DNA from: Bacteroidaceae bacterium
GTDB lineage: Bacteria; Bacteroidota; Bacteroidia; Bacteroidales; Bacteroidaceae
Assembly (NCBI GenBank): GCA_017619585.1
Contig: JAFZSA010000026.1
Location: 1 to 16,857, forward strand
Direction of reading: 5' to 3'
DNA length: 16,857 bases
The position numbers and the translations under genes are program-made. Below are positions 8,304 to 14,415 of the stretch, piece after piece (position 1 is the first letter of the stretch; the number at the start of each line of letters is the position of its first letter). The notes under the pieces were generated by a model. That model was given only the letters and a program-made list of their open reading frames with translations. It had not been told where the DNA came from and did not search any database.

Positions 8304-8362
8304 TTTTGAATTTTGAATTTTGAATTTTGAACTGTGAATTATGAATTAAGAATTATGAATTA
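8304..8362 (+). repeat. Heptad arrays TTTTGAA x4 and TGAATTA x4
   Basis: Bases 8304-8331 are four exact TTTTGAA units. Bases 8335-8362 are TGAATTA, TGAATTA, AGAATTA, TGAATTA. The first array is shared with copy A (1-19 on the minus strand), so it is part of the composite element. It lies directly before the gene at 8391, and no TAnnTTTG promoter box is evident in this spacer. Confidence 0.85.
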
Positions 8363-8390
8363 AATAAAAACCATTCAAATCAACAACAAA

Positions 8391-9749
8391 ATGAAACATT
8401 TTACTCTTTCAAAATGGACTTTGCTAAGTCTGGCAACAGTCTTTGTGAGCTTGACTGCAAAAGCTGCAGACAACAAGTTCTATTATTTTTACGATGAGTT
8501 CCATGCCTATCCTTCAGGTGCCGGAAAAATCTATGTAGAAAAGGATAAGCTGGAGGACCCCAGCGAGATTAGCGAGTGGAACGAGTATCAGGAAGCAACC
8601 TACGTAGGTTCTCAGATCTCTTCTGCCGACTTCTACTGCTACACTCAGCCTGCCAACGGATGGATTCAGTATGGTGTGGTAGAGGGTGTACGTGAATCAG
8701 AGGATGACGACTGGAAGCCCGAGACAGACGAAAATGGGAGTCTGGTTATCAAGAACGACGAGTCAGTCCTGAGATATACAGCATCCTCAACCTTCTCGGC
8801 CGATGATGAGGAAAGCTGTATTGCCAACGCTCCCTTGCTGCCCGAGCATTGCTGCTTCGTAGTCTTCAGCCATGTTGTTCCCCGTCTGGGCGCAGGAATG
8901 AAGAACCTGGGTACCATATCCTCCAGCAAGAGCATTAACGATATTGGCGATGATGTGCAGCTGACTGCTACTCCCAAGAAAGACAATATCACATTCGCCT
9001 ACTGGAAGCGTAAGAGCGATGGTCAGAAATTTACGGACAATCCCCTTAGCGTGAAGGTCGAGAAGGCCGAGGAATATGTAGCCTACTTCCAGGCAGATAG
9101 TGTCACCTACTTTAATTGCCCCGATGGCGAGTATATCCTCTGGTACAACAAGGACTATGCTGGCTTCTACTTCGGAGAGAGCGAGTATAACTGTCGTGCC
9201 TTCCAGGAGAAGGAATACGCCAACACAGAACAGGGCGTAGGCTTCTTCACTAATACAAAGGGTTCAAGCGGCAGCGCATCCCTTTACCCTGGCATTCCCC
9301 AGATTATCTACCTGAAGGGCGAGGCTACAGCCATTACTGATCCTGCCCTGAATGTATGGTATGGCAGTACCGTATCCTGCATGCAGTATGCCGAGGAGAC
9401 CTTGCAGGTAAGCGAACTGCCCGTAGGCTTTGTATATTATAATGTAAATATGAAGGATCGTTGCTTTACCTTGATGCCTGCTTCTCAGACTGAGATTCCT
9501 GCCGGCAGCTATTATCTGAAGATAGATGAGGCTTATATGTGGAATGCTCCCGAGAAGGATCCCGTTATCTACTGGGACGAGGAGGCTGCCCTGAAGAACG
9601 AATACAAGGGTGAGGACAATGAGGACGGTCTGACCAAGGTTGAGTTGGAGAATGCTGTCTCTGGCGTATATAACCTAGGCGGTATGCCTCTGAAGGCCAT
9701 TCCTTCTCGTGGTATCTATATTATTGACGGTAAGAAGACAACAAAGTAA
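8391..9749 (+). CDS. Secreted protein with bacterial-repeat (InlB-like) domain
   Basis: A 452-residue exported protein of unknown function with a signal peptide (1-25, cut near AKA-A). An N-terminal region (28-50) with aromatic residues and AYPSGAGKIYVEKD resembles the AYPTGxGxVY opening of many Prevotella surface proteins. Residues about 187-235 (VQLTATPKK, FAYWKRKSDG, AYF) look like a divergent InlB/Listeria-Bacteroides repeat domain. The end, VYNLGGMPLKAIPSRGIYII (426-445) followed by DGKKTTK, resembles the short C-terminal domain of Prevotella secreted proteins, a possible type IX secretion signal, though weaker than the canonical form. It has eight cysteines (83, 143, 154, 155, 243, 268, 330, 358), an even number that could form disulfides. 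It is followed after only 4 bp by a thioredoxin-fold gene, so the two are probably co-expressed. A binding or adhesin-type role is possible but not shown. Confidence 0.8.
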   Translation: MKHFTLSKWTLLSLATVFVSLTAKAADNKFYYFYDEFHAYPSGAGKIYVEKDKLEDPSEISEWNEYQEATYVGSQISSADFYCYTQPANGWIQYGVVEGVRESEDDDWKPETDENGSLVIKNDESVLRYTASSTFSADDEESCIANAPLLPEHCCFVVFSHVVPRLGAGMKNLGTISSSKSINDIGDDVQLTATPKKDNITFAYWKRKSDGQKFTDNPLSVKVEKAEEYVAYFQADSVTYFNCPDGEYILWYNKDYAGFYFGESEYNCRAFQEKEYANTEQGVGFFTNTKGSSGSASLYPGIPQIIYLKGEATAITDPALNVWYGSTVSCMQYAEETLQVSELPVGFVYYNVNMKDRCFTLMPASQTEIPAGSYYLKIDEAYMWNAPEKDPVIYWDEEAALKNEYKGEDNEDGLTKVELENAVSGVYNLGGMPLKAIPSRGIYIIDGKKTTK

Positions 9750-9753
9750 GAAG

Positions 9754-10884
9754 ATGAAGAGATTATTCTTGATGTTCGTGGCAGCAACAATGGCTTTTGC
9801 GTCTGTTTCTGCCCAGAAATATACCATCACCGGTACTGCAGAAGGTACCGTTGACGGGGATACCGTATTCCTATGCAAGCCACAGGGTTACGGTCTGGTA
9901 AATACTGATACGGCTATTGTGGCAGGTGGCAAGTTCACATTCTCGGGTAATGCGCCTGCAGAAGGCTACGCCATGCGTTTTGTCCGTCCTATGCATGCTG
10001 GGGATTCCAAAGGCCTGTGCATGGCGCAGGTAGTACTGGAGGAGGCTGACATAACGGTCAAGACTTACAAGAGCACTCCTAAGTACAAGGACGGCGATGT
10101 AGAGAGTACAGGAGCCAACCAGAAACTGTTGAATGAGTACAGGGCTGCAACAAGCAACTTCGGCAAGGGCATGGATGATGTTTACCGTCTTCTCATCGAG
10201 AAGAAGGGAACAAAGGAGGAGCAGGATGCAGCTCAGGCAAAGGTGGATAGCGTACAGAGGCTGATTACCGTTGCCAAGCGCGATTTCCTGACCCAGCACA
10301 TGAACAACCCGTTGCCCATCTGCGACATGATGCTGAATGATGTCTTCCGCCAGCTGAAGGACAACGAGAAGGCTGCCATGCTGGAGCTCTTCAAGCAGAA
10401 GATGCCCCAGAGTGCCAACTACAAGCGTCTGGCTGCTGATGCTGCTGCATCTGCTCCCACGGCAATAGGGCAGAAGTACACGGATTTCACTATGCTCGAT
10501 ACTGAAGACAAGGAGATGAAGGTAAGCGACTTCGTTGGCAAGAACAAGTATGTGCTTATAGACTTCTGGGCCTCTTGGTGTGGTCCCTGCAGGGCTGAGA
10601 TGCCTTATGTGGTAGAGGCATACGATGCTTATCACCAGAAGGGCTTCGAGGTAGTAGGCGTGTCACTCGACAATAAGAAGGAAGCCTGGGTGAAGGCCAT
10701 CAAGGACCTGCGTCTGCCTTGGCCTCAGATGAGCGACCTCAAGGGTTGGCAATGCCAGGGTGCTGCCATCTACAATGTCAGAGCCATCCCTGCCAATGTC
10801 CTGGTGGACAAGGACGGAAAGATTATCGCCAAGGATCTGCGTGGTCAGAACCTGATAAACCAGCTCAAGGCGTTGCTGGATTAA
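9754..10884 (+). CDS. DUF4369-TlpA-family thiol-disulfide oxidoreductase
   Basis: A 376-residue periplasmic protein. The signal peptide is 1-20 (ASVSA-QKY). Residues about 22-115 fit DUF4369 (beta-rich, starting YTITGTAEGTVDGDTVFL), followed by a helical linker rich in Lys/Glu (120-225) and a TlpA/AhpC-like thioredoxin domain (about 240-376). The active site is W275-C276-G277-P278-C279 in FWASWCGPCRAEMP, and the cis-proline is in RAIPANVLVDKDG (343-355). The CxxC with TlpA-type surroundings predicts reduction or exchange of disulfides in exported proteins. The ATG at 9754 is chosen because the signal peptide starts there; an upstream in-frame start at 9709 would overlap the preceding gene and add a non-signal extension. 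The 4-bp gap implies an operon with the cysteine-containing secreted protein. Two terminator-like hairpins follow. Confidence 0.92.
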   Translation: MKRLFLMFVAATMAFASVSAQKYTITGTAEGTVDGDTVFLCKPQGYGLVNTDTAIVAGGKFTFSGNAPAEGYAMRFVRPMHAGDSKGLCMAQVVLEEADITVKTYKSTPKYKDGDVESTGANQKLLNEYRAATSNFGKGMDDVYRLLIEKKGTKEEQDAAQAKVDSVQRLITVAKRDFLTQHMNNPLPICDMMLNDVFRQLKDNEKAAMLELFKQKMPQSANYKRLAADAAASAPTAIGQKYTDFTMLDTEDKEMKVSDFVGKNKYVLIDFWASWCGPCRAEMPYVVEAYDAYHQKGFEVVGVSLDNKKEAWVKAIKDLRLPWPQMSDLKGWQCQGAAIYNVRAIPANVLVDKDGKIIAKDLRGQNLINQLKALLD

Positions 10885-10898
10885 GAGCCCCCTCCCTG

Positions 10899-10915
10899 CT
10901 CCCCCTTTGGGGGAG
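10899..10915 (+). terminator. C/G-rich hairpin after the TlpA-like gene
   Basis: CTCCCCC-TTT-GGGGGAG is a perfect 7-bp stem starting 15 bp after the stop. It lacks a T tract. Its build is like the hairpin at 8139-8157, suggesting a recurrent 3' element in this genome. Confidence 0.5.
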
Positions 10916-10925
10916 TGATAGATTT

Positions 10926-10966
10926 AGGAGCAAGAGGATATTTTCCTTTTGCTCCTTTTTCTTTTT
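10926..10966 (+). terminator. Rho-independent terminator of the 8391-10884 operon
   Basis: A 13-bp stem, AGGAGCAAGAGGA (10926-10938) with TCCTTTTGCTCCT (10944-10956), contains one G-T pair and a 5-nt loop. It is followed at once by TTTTCTTTTT. This is a strong intrinsic terminator and separates this operon from dnaK. Confidence 0.88.
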
Positions 10967-10987
10967 ATGCTAATGGCTTGATGGTCG

Positions 10988-11076
10988 CTTTTCGTTATAA
11001 CGTTATAACGTTGGGCGGCCTTTTCGTTATTCCGATATATCGTTATGACGTTATAACGTAATTATTAGGGCCGCCC
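10988..11076. other. Multi-palindromic element upstream of dnaK
   Basis: An 8-bp inverted repeat, GGGCGGCC (11013-11020) and GGCCGCCC (11069-11076), encloses 48 bp containing the palindromes CGATATATCG (11033-11042) and ACGTTATAACGT (11048-11059). Just outside is CGTTATAACGTTATAACG (10993-11010), also fully self-complementary. CTTTTCGTTAT or its near copy occurs at 10988 and 11020, 32 bp apart. The core CGTTATAACG occurs overlapping twice outside and once inside the GC arms. It could be a cruciform, a structured RNA remnant or a set of binding sites for a dimeric protein. No coding sequence is seen. Confidence 0.6.
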
Positions 11077-11078
11077 GA

Positions 11079-11141
11079 TTCTTCATCTTTCATTCTTCAT
11101 TCTTCACTCTTCATTCTTCACTCTTCATTCTTCACTCTTCA
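11079..11141 (+). repeat. Nine-unit heptad array YTCTTCA
   Basis: Exactly nine 7-bp units: TTCTTCA, TCTTTCA, TTCTTCA, TTCTTCA, then alternating CTCTTCA and TTCTTCA, ending CTCTTCA. The alternation makes a 14-bp higher-order period in the second half. The array ends at the base before the putative -33 TTTG of dnaK. Confidence 0.88.
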
Positions 11142-11174
11142 TTTGCGAAGCATGACAATGTGTCATTATTTTTG
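11142..11174 (+). promoter_or_regulatory. Putative dnaK promoter
   Basis: TTTG (11142-11145), a 21-bp spacer, then TATTTTTG (11167-11174) fit the Bacteroidetes -33/-7 consensus. The predicted leader to the dnaK ATG is about 130 nt, long for this phylum. Confidence 0.6.
11152..11166. promoter_or_regulatory. Candidate operator dyad between the dnaK promoter boxes
   Basis: ATGACA-ATG-TGTCAT is a perfect 6-bp inverted repeat with a 3-bp centre, placed exactly between the putative -33 and -7 boxes and touching the latter. A dimeric repressor bound here would block RNA polymerase. It is not a CIRCE element. A second, weaker dyad TGCCA-TT-TGGCA lies in the leader at 11181-11192. Confidence 0.4.
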
Positions 11175-11240
11175 CCATTTTGCCATTTGGCACGGGCTTT
11201 GTTTAAAATATTGTGAGAAATGGCGATGGCAGTAGTAACA

Positions 11241-11275
11241 ACTCGTCAACTTGTCTACTTGTCAACTCGTCAACT
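11241..11275 (+). repeat. 8-bp tandem array ACTYGTCA in the dnaK leader
   Basis: ACTCGTCA, ACTTGTCT, ACTTGTCA, ACTCGTCA and a partial fifth unit. It lies in the predicted dnaK 5' UTR, about 35 nt before the start codon, followed by an A-rich stretch that probably serves ribosome access. Confidence 0.8.
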
Positions 11276-11308
11276 GAAAAAGAATAAACAAATAAAAAAA
11301 ATACGATT

Positions 11309-13213
11309 ATGGGAAAGATTATTGGAATTGACTTGGGTACCACTAACAGCTGTGTATCCGTATTTGAGGGCAACGAGCCCACAGTTATTGCCAACAGCGA
11401 GGGCAAGCGTACAACTCCCTCTATTGTGGCATTCGTTGATGGTGGCGAGCGTAAGGTAGGTGATCCTGCCAAGCGTCAGGCTATCACTAACCCTAAGAAG
11501 ACTATCTTCAGTATCAAGCGTTTCATGGGTGAGACCTACGACCAGGTGCAGAAGGAGATTGCCCGCGTACCTTACTCTGTAGTACGTGGCGACAATAACA
11601 CCCCCCGTGTTGACATCGACGGTCGTCAGTACACTCCTCAGGAGATTAGCGCTATGATCCTGCAGAAGATGAAGAAGACTGCCGAGGATTACCTGGGTCA
11701 GGAGGTTACAGAGGCTGTAATCACCGTTCCTGCTTACTTCAGCGATTCTCAGCGTCAGGCTACCAAGGAGGCTGGTCAGATTGCCGGTCTGGATGTTAAG
11801 CGTATCGTTAACGAGCCTACAGCCGCTGCTTTGGCTTACGGTGTTGACAAGGCTAACAAGGATATGAAGATTGCCGTATTCGACCTTGGTGGTGGTACAT
11901 TTGATATCTCTATTCTGGAGTTCGGTAGCGGCGTATTCGAGGTACTCAGTACCAATGGTGATACTCACCTGGGTGGTGATGACTTCGACCAGGTTATCAT
12001 AGACTGGATGGCCAGCGAGTTCAAGGCTGAGGAAGGCATTGACCTGAAGCAGGATCCTATGGCTCTGCAGCGCTTGAAGGAAGCTGCCGAGAAGGCTAAG
12101 ATTGAGCTCTCAAGCTCTACTACTACAGAAATCAACCTGCCCTATATTACTGCCGTAGGCGGTGTGCCCAAGCACTTGGTTAAGACCCTGACTCGTGCTA
12201 AGTTCGAGCAGTTGGCTGACAGCCTCATCCAGGCTTGTAAGGTTCCCTGCCAGAAGGCTATGCAGGATGCAGGACTGAGCAACAGCGATATCGACGAGGT
12301 AATCCTGGTAGGTGGTTCAAGCCGTATCCCTGCCGTTCAGAAGTTGGTTGCCGACTTCTTCGGTAAGGAACCCAGCAAGGGTGTTAACCCCGATGAGGTA
12401 GTTGCCGTAGGTGCTAGTATCCAGGGTGCCGTTTTGGCAGGTGACAAGAGCGACATCGTCCTTCTGGACGTAACTCCTCTGTCTATGGGTATTGAGACCA
12501 TGGGTGGTGTAATGACCAAGCTCATCGAGGCCAACACAACCATTCCTTGCCACAAGAGCGAGGTATTCTCTACTGCTGCTGATAACCAGACAGCTGTTAC
12601 CATCCACGTGCTACAGGGCGAACGTCCTATGGCAAGCCAGAATAAGAGTGTAGGCCAGTTCAACCTTGAGGGTATTGCTCCCGCTCGTCGTGGCGTTCCT
12701 CAGATTGAGGTTAGCTTCGACATCGATGCCAACGGTATCCTGAAGGTTAGTGCCAAGGATAAGGCTACAGGTAAGGAGCAGGCTATCCGTATCGAGGCAA
12801 GCTCTGGTCTGAGCAAGGAGGAGATCGAGCGCATGAAGGCTGAGGCTGAGGCTAATGCTGATGCTGATAAGAAGGAGCGTGAGAAAGTTGACAAGCTGAA
12901 CCAGGCTGACAGCATGATATTCCAGACAGAGAACATGCTGAAGGAGAGTGGCGACAAGCTGCCTGCAGATGTTAAGTCTGAGGTTGAGGCTGCCCTGAAC
13001 AAGCTGAAGGATGCCCACAAGGCTCAGGATCTTGCTGCTATCGATGCTGCTACAGCCGAGTTGAACAACGCTGCCCAGAAGATGTACCAGGCTGCTCAGG
13101 CTGCCGGTGCACAGCCCGGTCCCGACATGAACGCTGGTGCTCAGGGTGGTGCCAACAATGGCGGTCAGCAGGGTCCCGACATCCAGGATGCCGACTTCGA
13201 GGAGGTCAAGTAA
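11309..13213 (+). CDS. dnaK: Molecular chaperone DnaK (Hsp70)
   Basis: A 634-residue ATP-dependent cytoplasmic chaperone that binds exposed hydrophobic segments and cycles with DnaJ and GrpE. All three Hsp70 signatures are present: IDLGTTNS (7-14), [12 protein letters not shown] (190-201) and [15 protein letters not shown] (331-345). The nucleotide-binding domain spans about 1-380, the linker [11 protein letters not shown] 382-392, the substrate-binding beta domain about 393-505, the helical lid about 506-605, and a Gly/Gln-rich tail ends in [11 protein letters not shown], the usual bacterial acidic end. Length and composition are normal and there are no disruptions. Frequent Cys codons in the ATPase domain (C15, C310, C314) are notable but not unusual. 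It appears monocistronic: its own promoter region lies upstream, a strong terminator follows, and no dnaJ or grpE is adjacent. The long leader with a dyad at the promoter suggests regulation. Confidence 0.98.
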   Translation: MGKIIGIDLGTTNSCVSVFEGNEPTVIANSEGKRTTPSIVAFVDGGERKVGDPAKRQAITNPKKTIFSIKRFMGETYDQVQKEIARVPYSVVRGDNNTPRVDIDGRQYTPQEISAMILQKMKKTAEDYLGQEVTEAVITVPAYFSDSQRQATKEAGQIAGLDVKRIVNEPTAAALAYGVDKANKDMKIAVFDLGGGTFDISILEFGSGVFEVLSTNGDTHLGGDDFDQVIIDWMASEFKAEEGIDLKQDPMALQRLKEAAEKAKIELSSSTTTEINLPYITAVGGVPKHLVKTLTRAKFEQLADSLIQACKVPCQKAMQDAGLSNSDIDEVILVGGSSRIPAVQKLVADFFGKEPSKGVNPDEVVAVGASIQGAVLAGDKSDIVLLDVTPLSMGIETMGGVMTKLIEANTTIPCHKSEVFSTAADNQTAVTIHVLQGERPMASQNKSVGQFNLEGIAPARRGVPQIEVSFDIDANGILKVSAKDKATGKEQAIRIEASSGLSKEEIERMKAEAEANADADKKEREKVDKLNQADSMIFQTENMLKESGDKLPADVKSEVEAALNKLKDAHKAQDLAAIDAATAELNNAAQKMYQAAQAAGAQPGPDMNAGAQGGANNGGQQGPDIQDADFEEVK

Positions 13214-13249
13214 CGTAAAGTCAAGTAAAATAACATAGCTTATTGGAAG

Positions 13250-13284
13250 AGCGTGTGGTCAGAAATGGCTGCACGCTTTTTTTT
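13250..13284 (+). terminator. Rho-independent terminator of dnaK
   Basis: AGCGTGTGGTC (13250-13260) pairs with GGCTGCACGCT (13267-13277), 11 bp with three G-T pairs, loop AGAAAT, followed by an eight-T run to 13284. Confidence 0.88.
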
Positions 13285-13290
13285 GTTTCA

Positions 13291-13322
13291 TTTGGATATT
13301 TGCTTACTTATTCGTAAATTTG
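13291..13322 (+). promoter_or_regulatory. Putative promoter of the four-helix-bundle gene
   Basis: TTTG (13291-13294), a 20-bp spacer, TAAATTTG (13315-13322). This matches the Bacteroidetes consensus. The iterated repeats at 13331-13369 would lie in the transcript leader. Confidence 0.65.
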
Positions 13323-13330
13323 TAGGCAAA

Positions 13331-13369
13331 AACCTAGGATAACCTAGGAAAACCTAATAAACCTAAGAA
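13331..13369 (+). repeat. Roughly 10-bp iterated repeat AACCTARG, with hairpin
   Basis: AACCTAGGAT, AACCTAGGAA, AACCTAATA and AACCTAAGAA, with CCT at 13333, 13343, 13353 and 13362 (spacing 10, 10, 9). CCTAGG at 13333-13338 and 13343-13348 are self-complementary and can form a 6-bp hairpin with loop ATAA in the mRNA leader, 38 nt before the ATG at 13386. Confidence 0.8.
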
Positions 13370-13385
13370 AATTTAAAGAAACAAT

Positions 13386-14045
13386 ATGGAATACAATACC
13401 AAGGGCAAGGTGCTGAAGAAGGCAGTTGTTTGGAAAGAGCTTTACTTCTATCGAAAGAGCGATGCACTCTACCAGATAACTGTGGAGTTTTGTAAACGGT
13501 TCCTGCCTGCTCATGGAGATAGGACGGTGGATCAGATGGTACAGGCCGCTCGCTCTGGGAAGCAGAATATTGTGGAAGGTAGTGAGGATGGCCAAACTAG
13601 CTCCGAAATGGAAATCAAACTGATGAATGTGGCGCGAGGTAGCTTGCAGGAACTGCGCGCTGATTACCAAGATTACCTGAACACCCATCACCTTTCCATC
13701 TGGCCAAAAGATAGTGAGCGCCAACAGCGACTGCGCGACTTCTGTCACTCCCATAATGACTATAGCGACTATGAGCCTTTACTTGCAAAGATGAATGACG
13801 AGGAGATGGCAAATCTGGCGCTTACACTTTGCCATCAGACAGACAAGATGATGTGCGCCTATATCGAGAAGTTGGAAAAGCAGTTTGTGACAGAAGGTGG
13901 CATCAAAGAAAGAATGCATGCTGCCAGAACTGGCTATCGCCATGAGGTGGATGCTCATATGAGAGCGTTGGAAGCAGAGAACGCTGCTCTGAAAAAGAGA
14001 ATAATGGAGTTAGAGGAAGATATTAGGAAACTTAGGAAGCCCTAA
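13386..14045 (+). CDS. Four-helix-bundle (S23/IVP-like) protein with suffix domain
   Basis: A 219-residue, probably cytoplasmic, all-helical protein. Residues about 10-100 match the four-helix-bundle family first found as 23S rRNA intervening-sequence proteins, with the hallmark helix QAARSGKQNIVEGSEDG (53-69) followed by SSEMEIKLMNVARGSLQELRADYQDYL (72-98, cited by its ends SSEMEIK and DYQDYL). A C-terminal suffix region with GGIKERMHAARTGYR (171-185) ends in a Lys/Glu-rich coiled coil (about 192-217). This fits the family named four helix bundle suffix domain. The molecular role is not established; relatives include Avd of diversity-generating retroelements, but no reverse transcriptase or variable repeat is seen here. 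Codon use differs from dnaK, as expected for a low-expressed gene. Iterated 10-11-bp repeats flank it on both sides, and TTAGGAA repeated at 14023 and 14032 encodes part of its end, so it may travel with these repeats. Confidence 0.85.
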   Translation: MEYNTKGKVLKKAVVWKELYFYRKSDALYQITVEFCKRFLPAHGDRTVDQMVQAARSGKQNIVEGSEDGQTSSEMEIKLMNVARGSLQELRADYQDYLNTHHLSIWPKDSERQQRLRDFCHSHNDYSDYEPLLAKMNDEEMANLALTLCHQTDKMMCAYIEKLEKQFVTEGGIKERMHAARTGYRHEVDAHMRALEAENAALKKRIMELEEDIRKLRKP

Positions 14046-14089
14046 GTAGTCATTGGAGATTATAGCGTGCGTTTACCTTTCTTTTTTGA

Positions 14090-14133
14090 ACCCTGAGGAA
14101 ACCCTGAGGTAAATCTGAGGTAAACCTGAGGAA
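14090..14133 (+). repeat. 11-bp tandem repeat AMYCTGAGGWA x4
   Basis: Four consecutive units of exactly 11 bp: ACCCTGAGGAA, ACCCTGAGGTA, AATCTGAGGTA, AACCTGAGGAA. They lie 44 bp after the four-helix-bundle stop. The shape CCT-x-AGG echoes the CCTAGG units upstream of that gene. Confidence 0.88.
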
Positions 14134-14147
14134 CTTCTGACCTTATT

Positions 14148-14235
14148 GCTGTATCTTTACTAGTGAAAAGCCGTTTCTCTGACAGTAACATGCCGTATCT
14201 CTACCAGCGAAAGGCTGTATTACTATTGAGGGGAA
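14148..14235 (+). repeat. Degenerate 22-bp tandem repeat, about 3.5 units
   Basis: Units start at 14148, 14170, 14192 and 14214 with consensus GCYGTATCTCTACYAGYGAAAR; the last unit decays after about 11 bp. Units abut with no spacers, so this is not a CRISPR array. Each unit carries TATCT(T/C)TA-like sequence, near the TAnnTTTG promoter box. The rest of the 14046-14415 spacer shows no gene. Confidence 0.82.
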
Positions 14236-14340
14236 CCTGTGTGCAAATGTATCCTCTGGGTCTTCTTCTTTACTTCACCCTTATGATAGCGCATCTCACA
14301 GATACTTTTTGGGGGAAATAAAAGAATTACAAGATTTTCT

Positions 14341-14371
14341 TTTGTATTCCGCTAACTTAATCGTATCTTTG
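14341..14371 (+). promoter_or_regulatory. Putative promoter of the helicase gene
   Basis: TTTG (14341-14344), a 19-bp spacer, TATCTTTG (14364-14371). This is a close match to the Bacteroidetes consensus and gives a leader of about 40 nt before the ATG at 14416. Confidence 0.72.
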
Positions 14372-14415
14372 TCCGATAAGAAGCATTGTTGACGATATAA
14401 AACGTATATATTATT

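Noticed and set aside
9709..9753. Upstream ATG for the TlpA-like gene
   Set aside because: It would overlap the previous gene and add a charged extension before an obvious signal peptide.
9871..10635. 254-residue minus-strand open frame opposite the TlpA-like gene
   Set aside because: It is antisense to a clear DUF4369-thioredoxin gene and has no promoter or domain.
11142..11308. CIRCE (HrcA) element before dnaK
   Set aside because: No TTAGCACTC-N9-GAGTGCTAA or close variant is present in the leader.
11220..11459. Small plus-strand frame in the dnaK leader
   Set aside because: It runs through the 8-bp tandem array and overlaps dnaK in another frame, with no protein-like character.
11270..11968. 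232-residue minus-strand open frame opposite the start of dnaK
   Set aside because: It is a shadow of the highly biased dnaK coding sequence.
13386..14045. Avd gene of a diversity-generating retroelement
   Set aside because: Only the fold family is shared. No reverse transcriptase, template repeat or variable repeat is seen nearby.
14148..14235. CRISPR array
   Set aside because: The 22-bp units are directly adjacent, degenerate and without spacers, and no cas gene is present.
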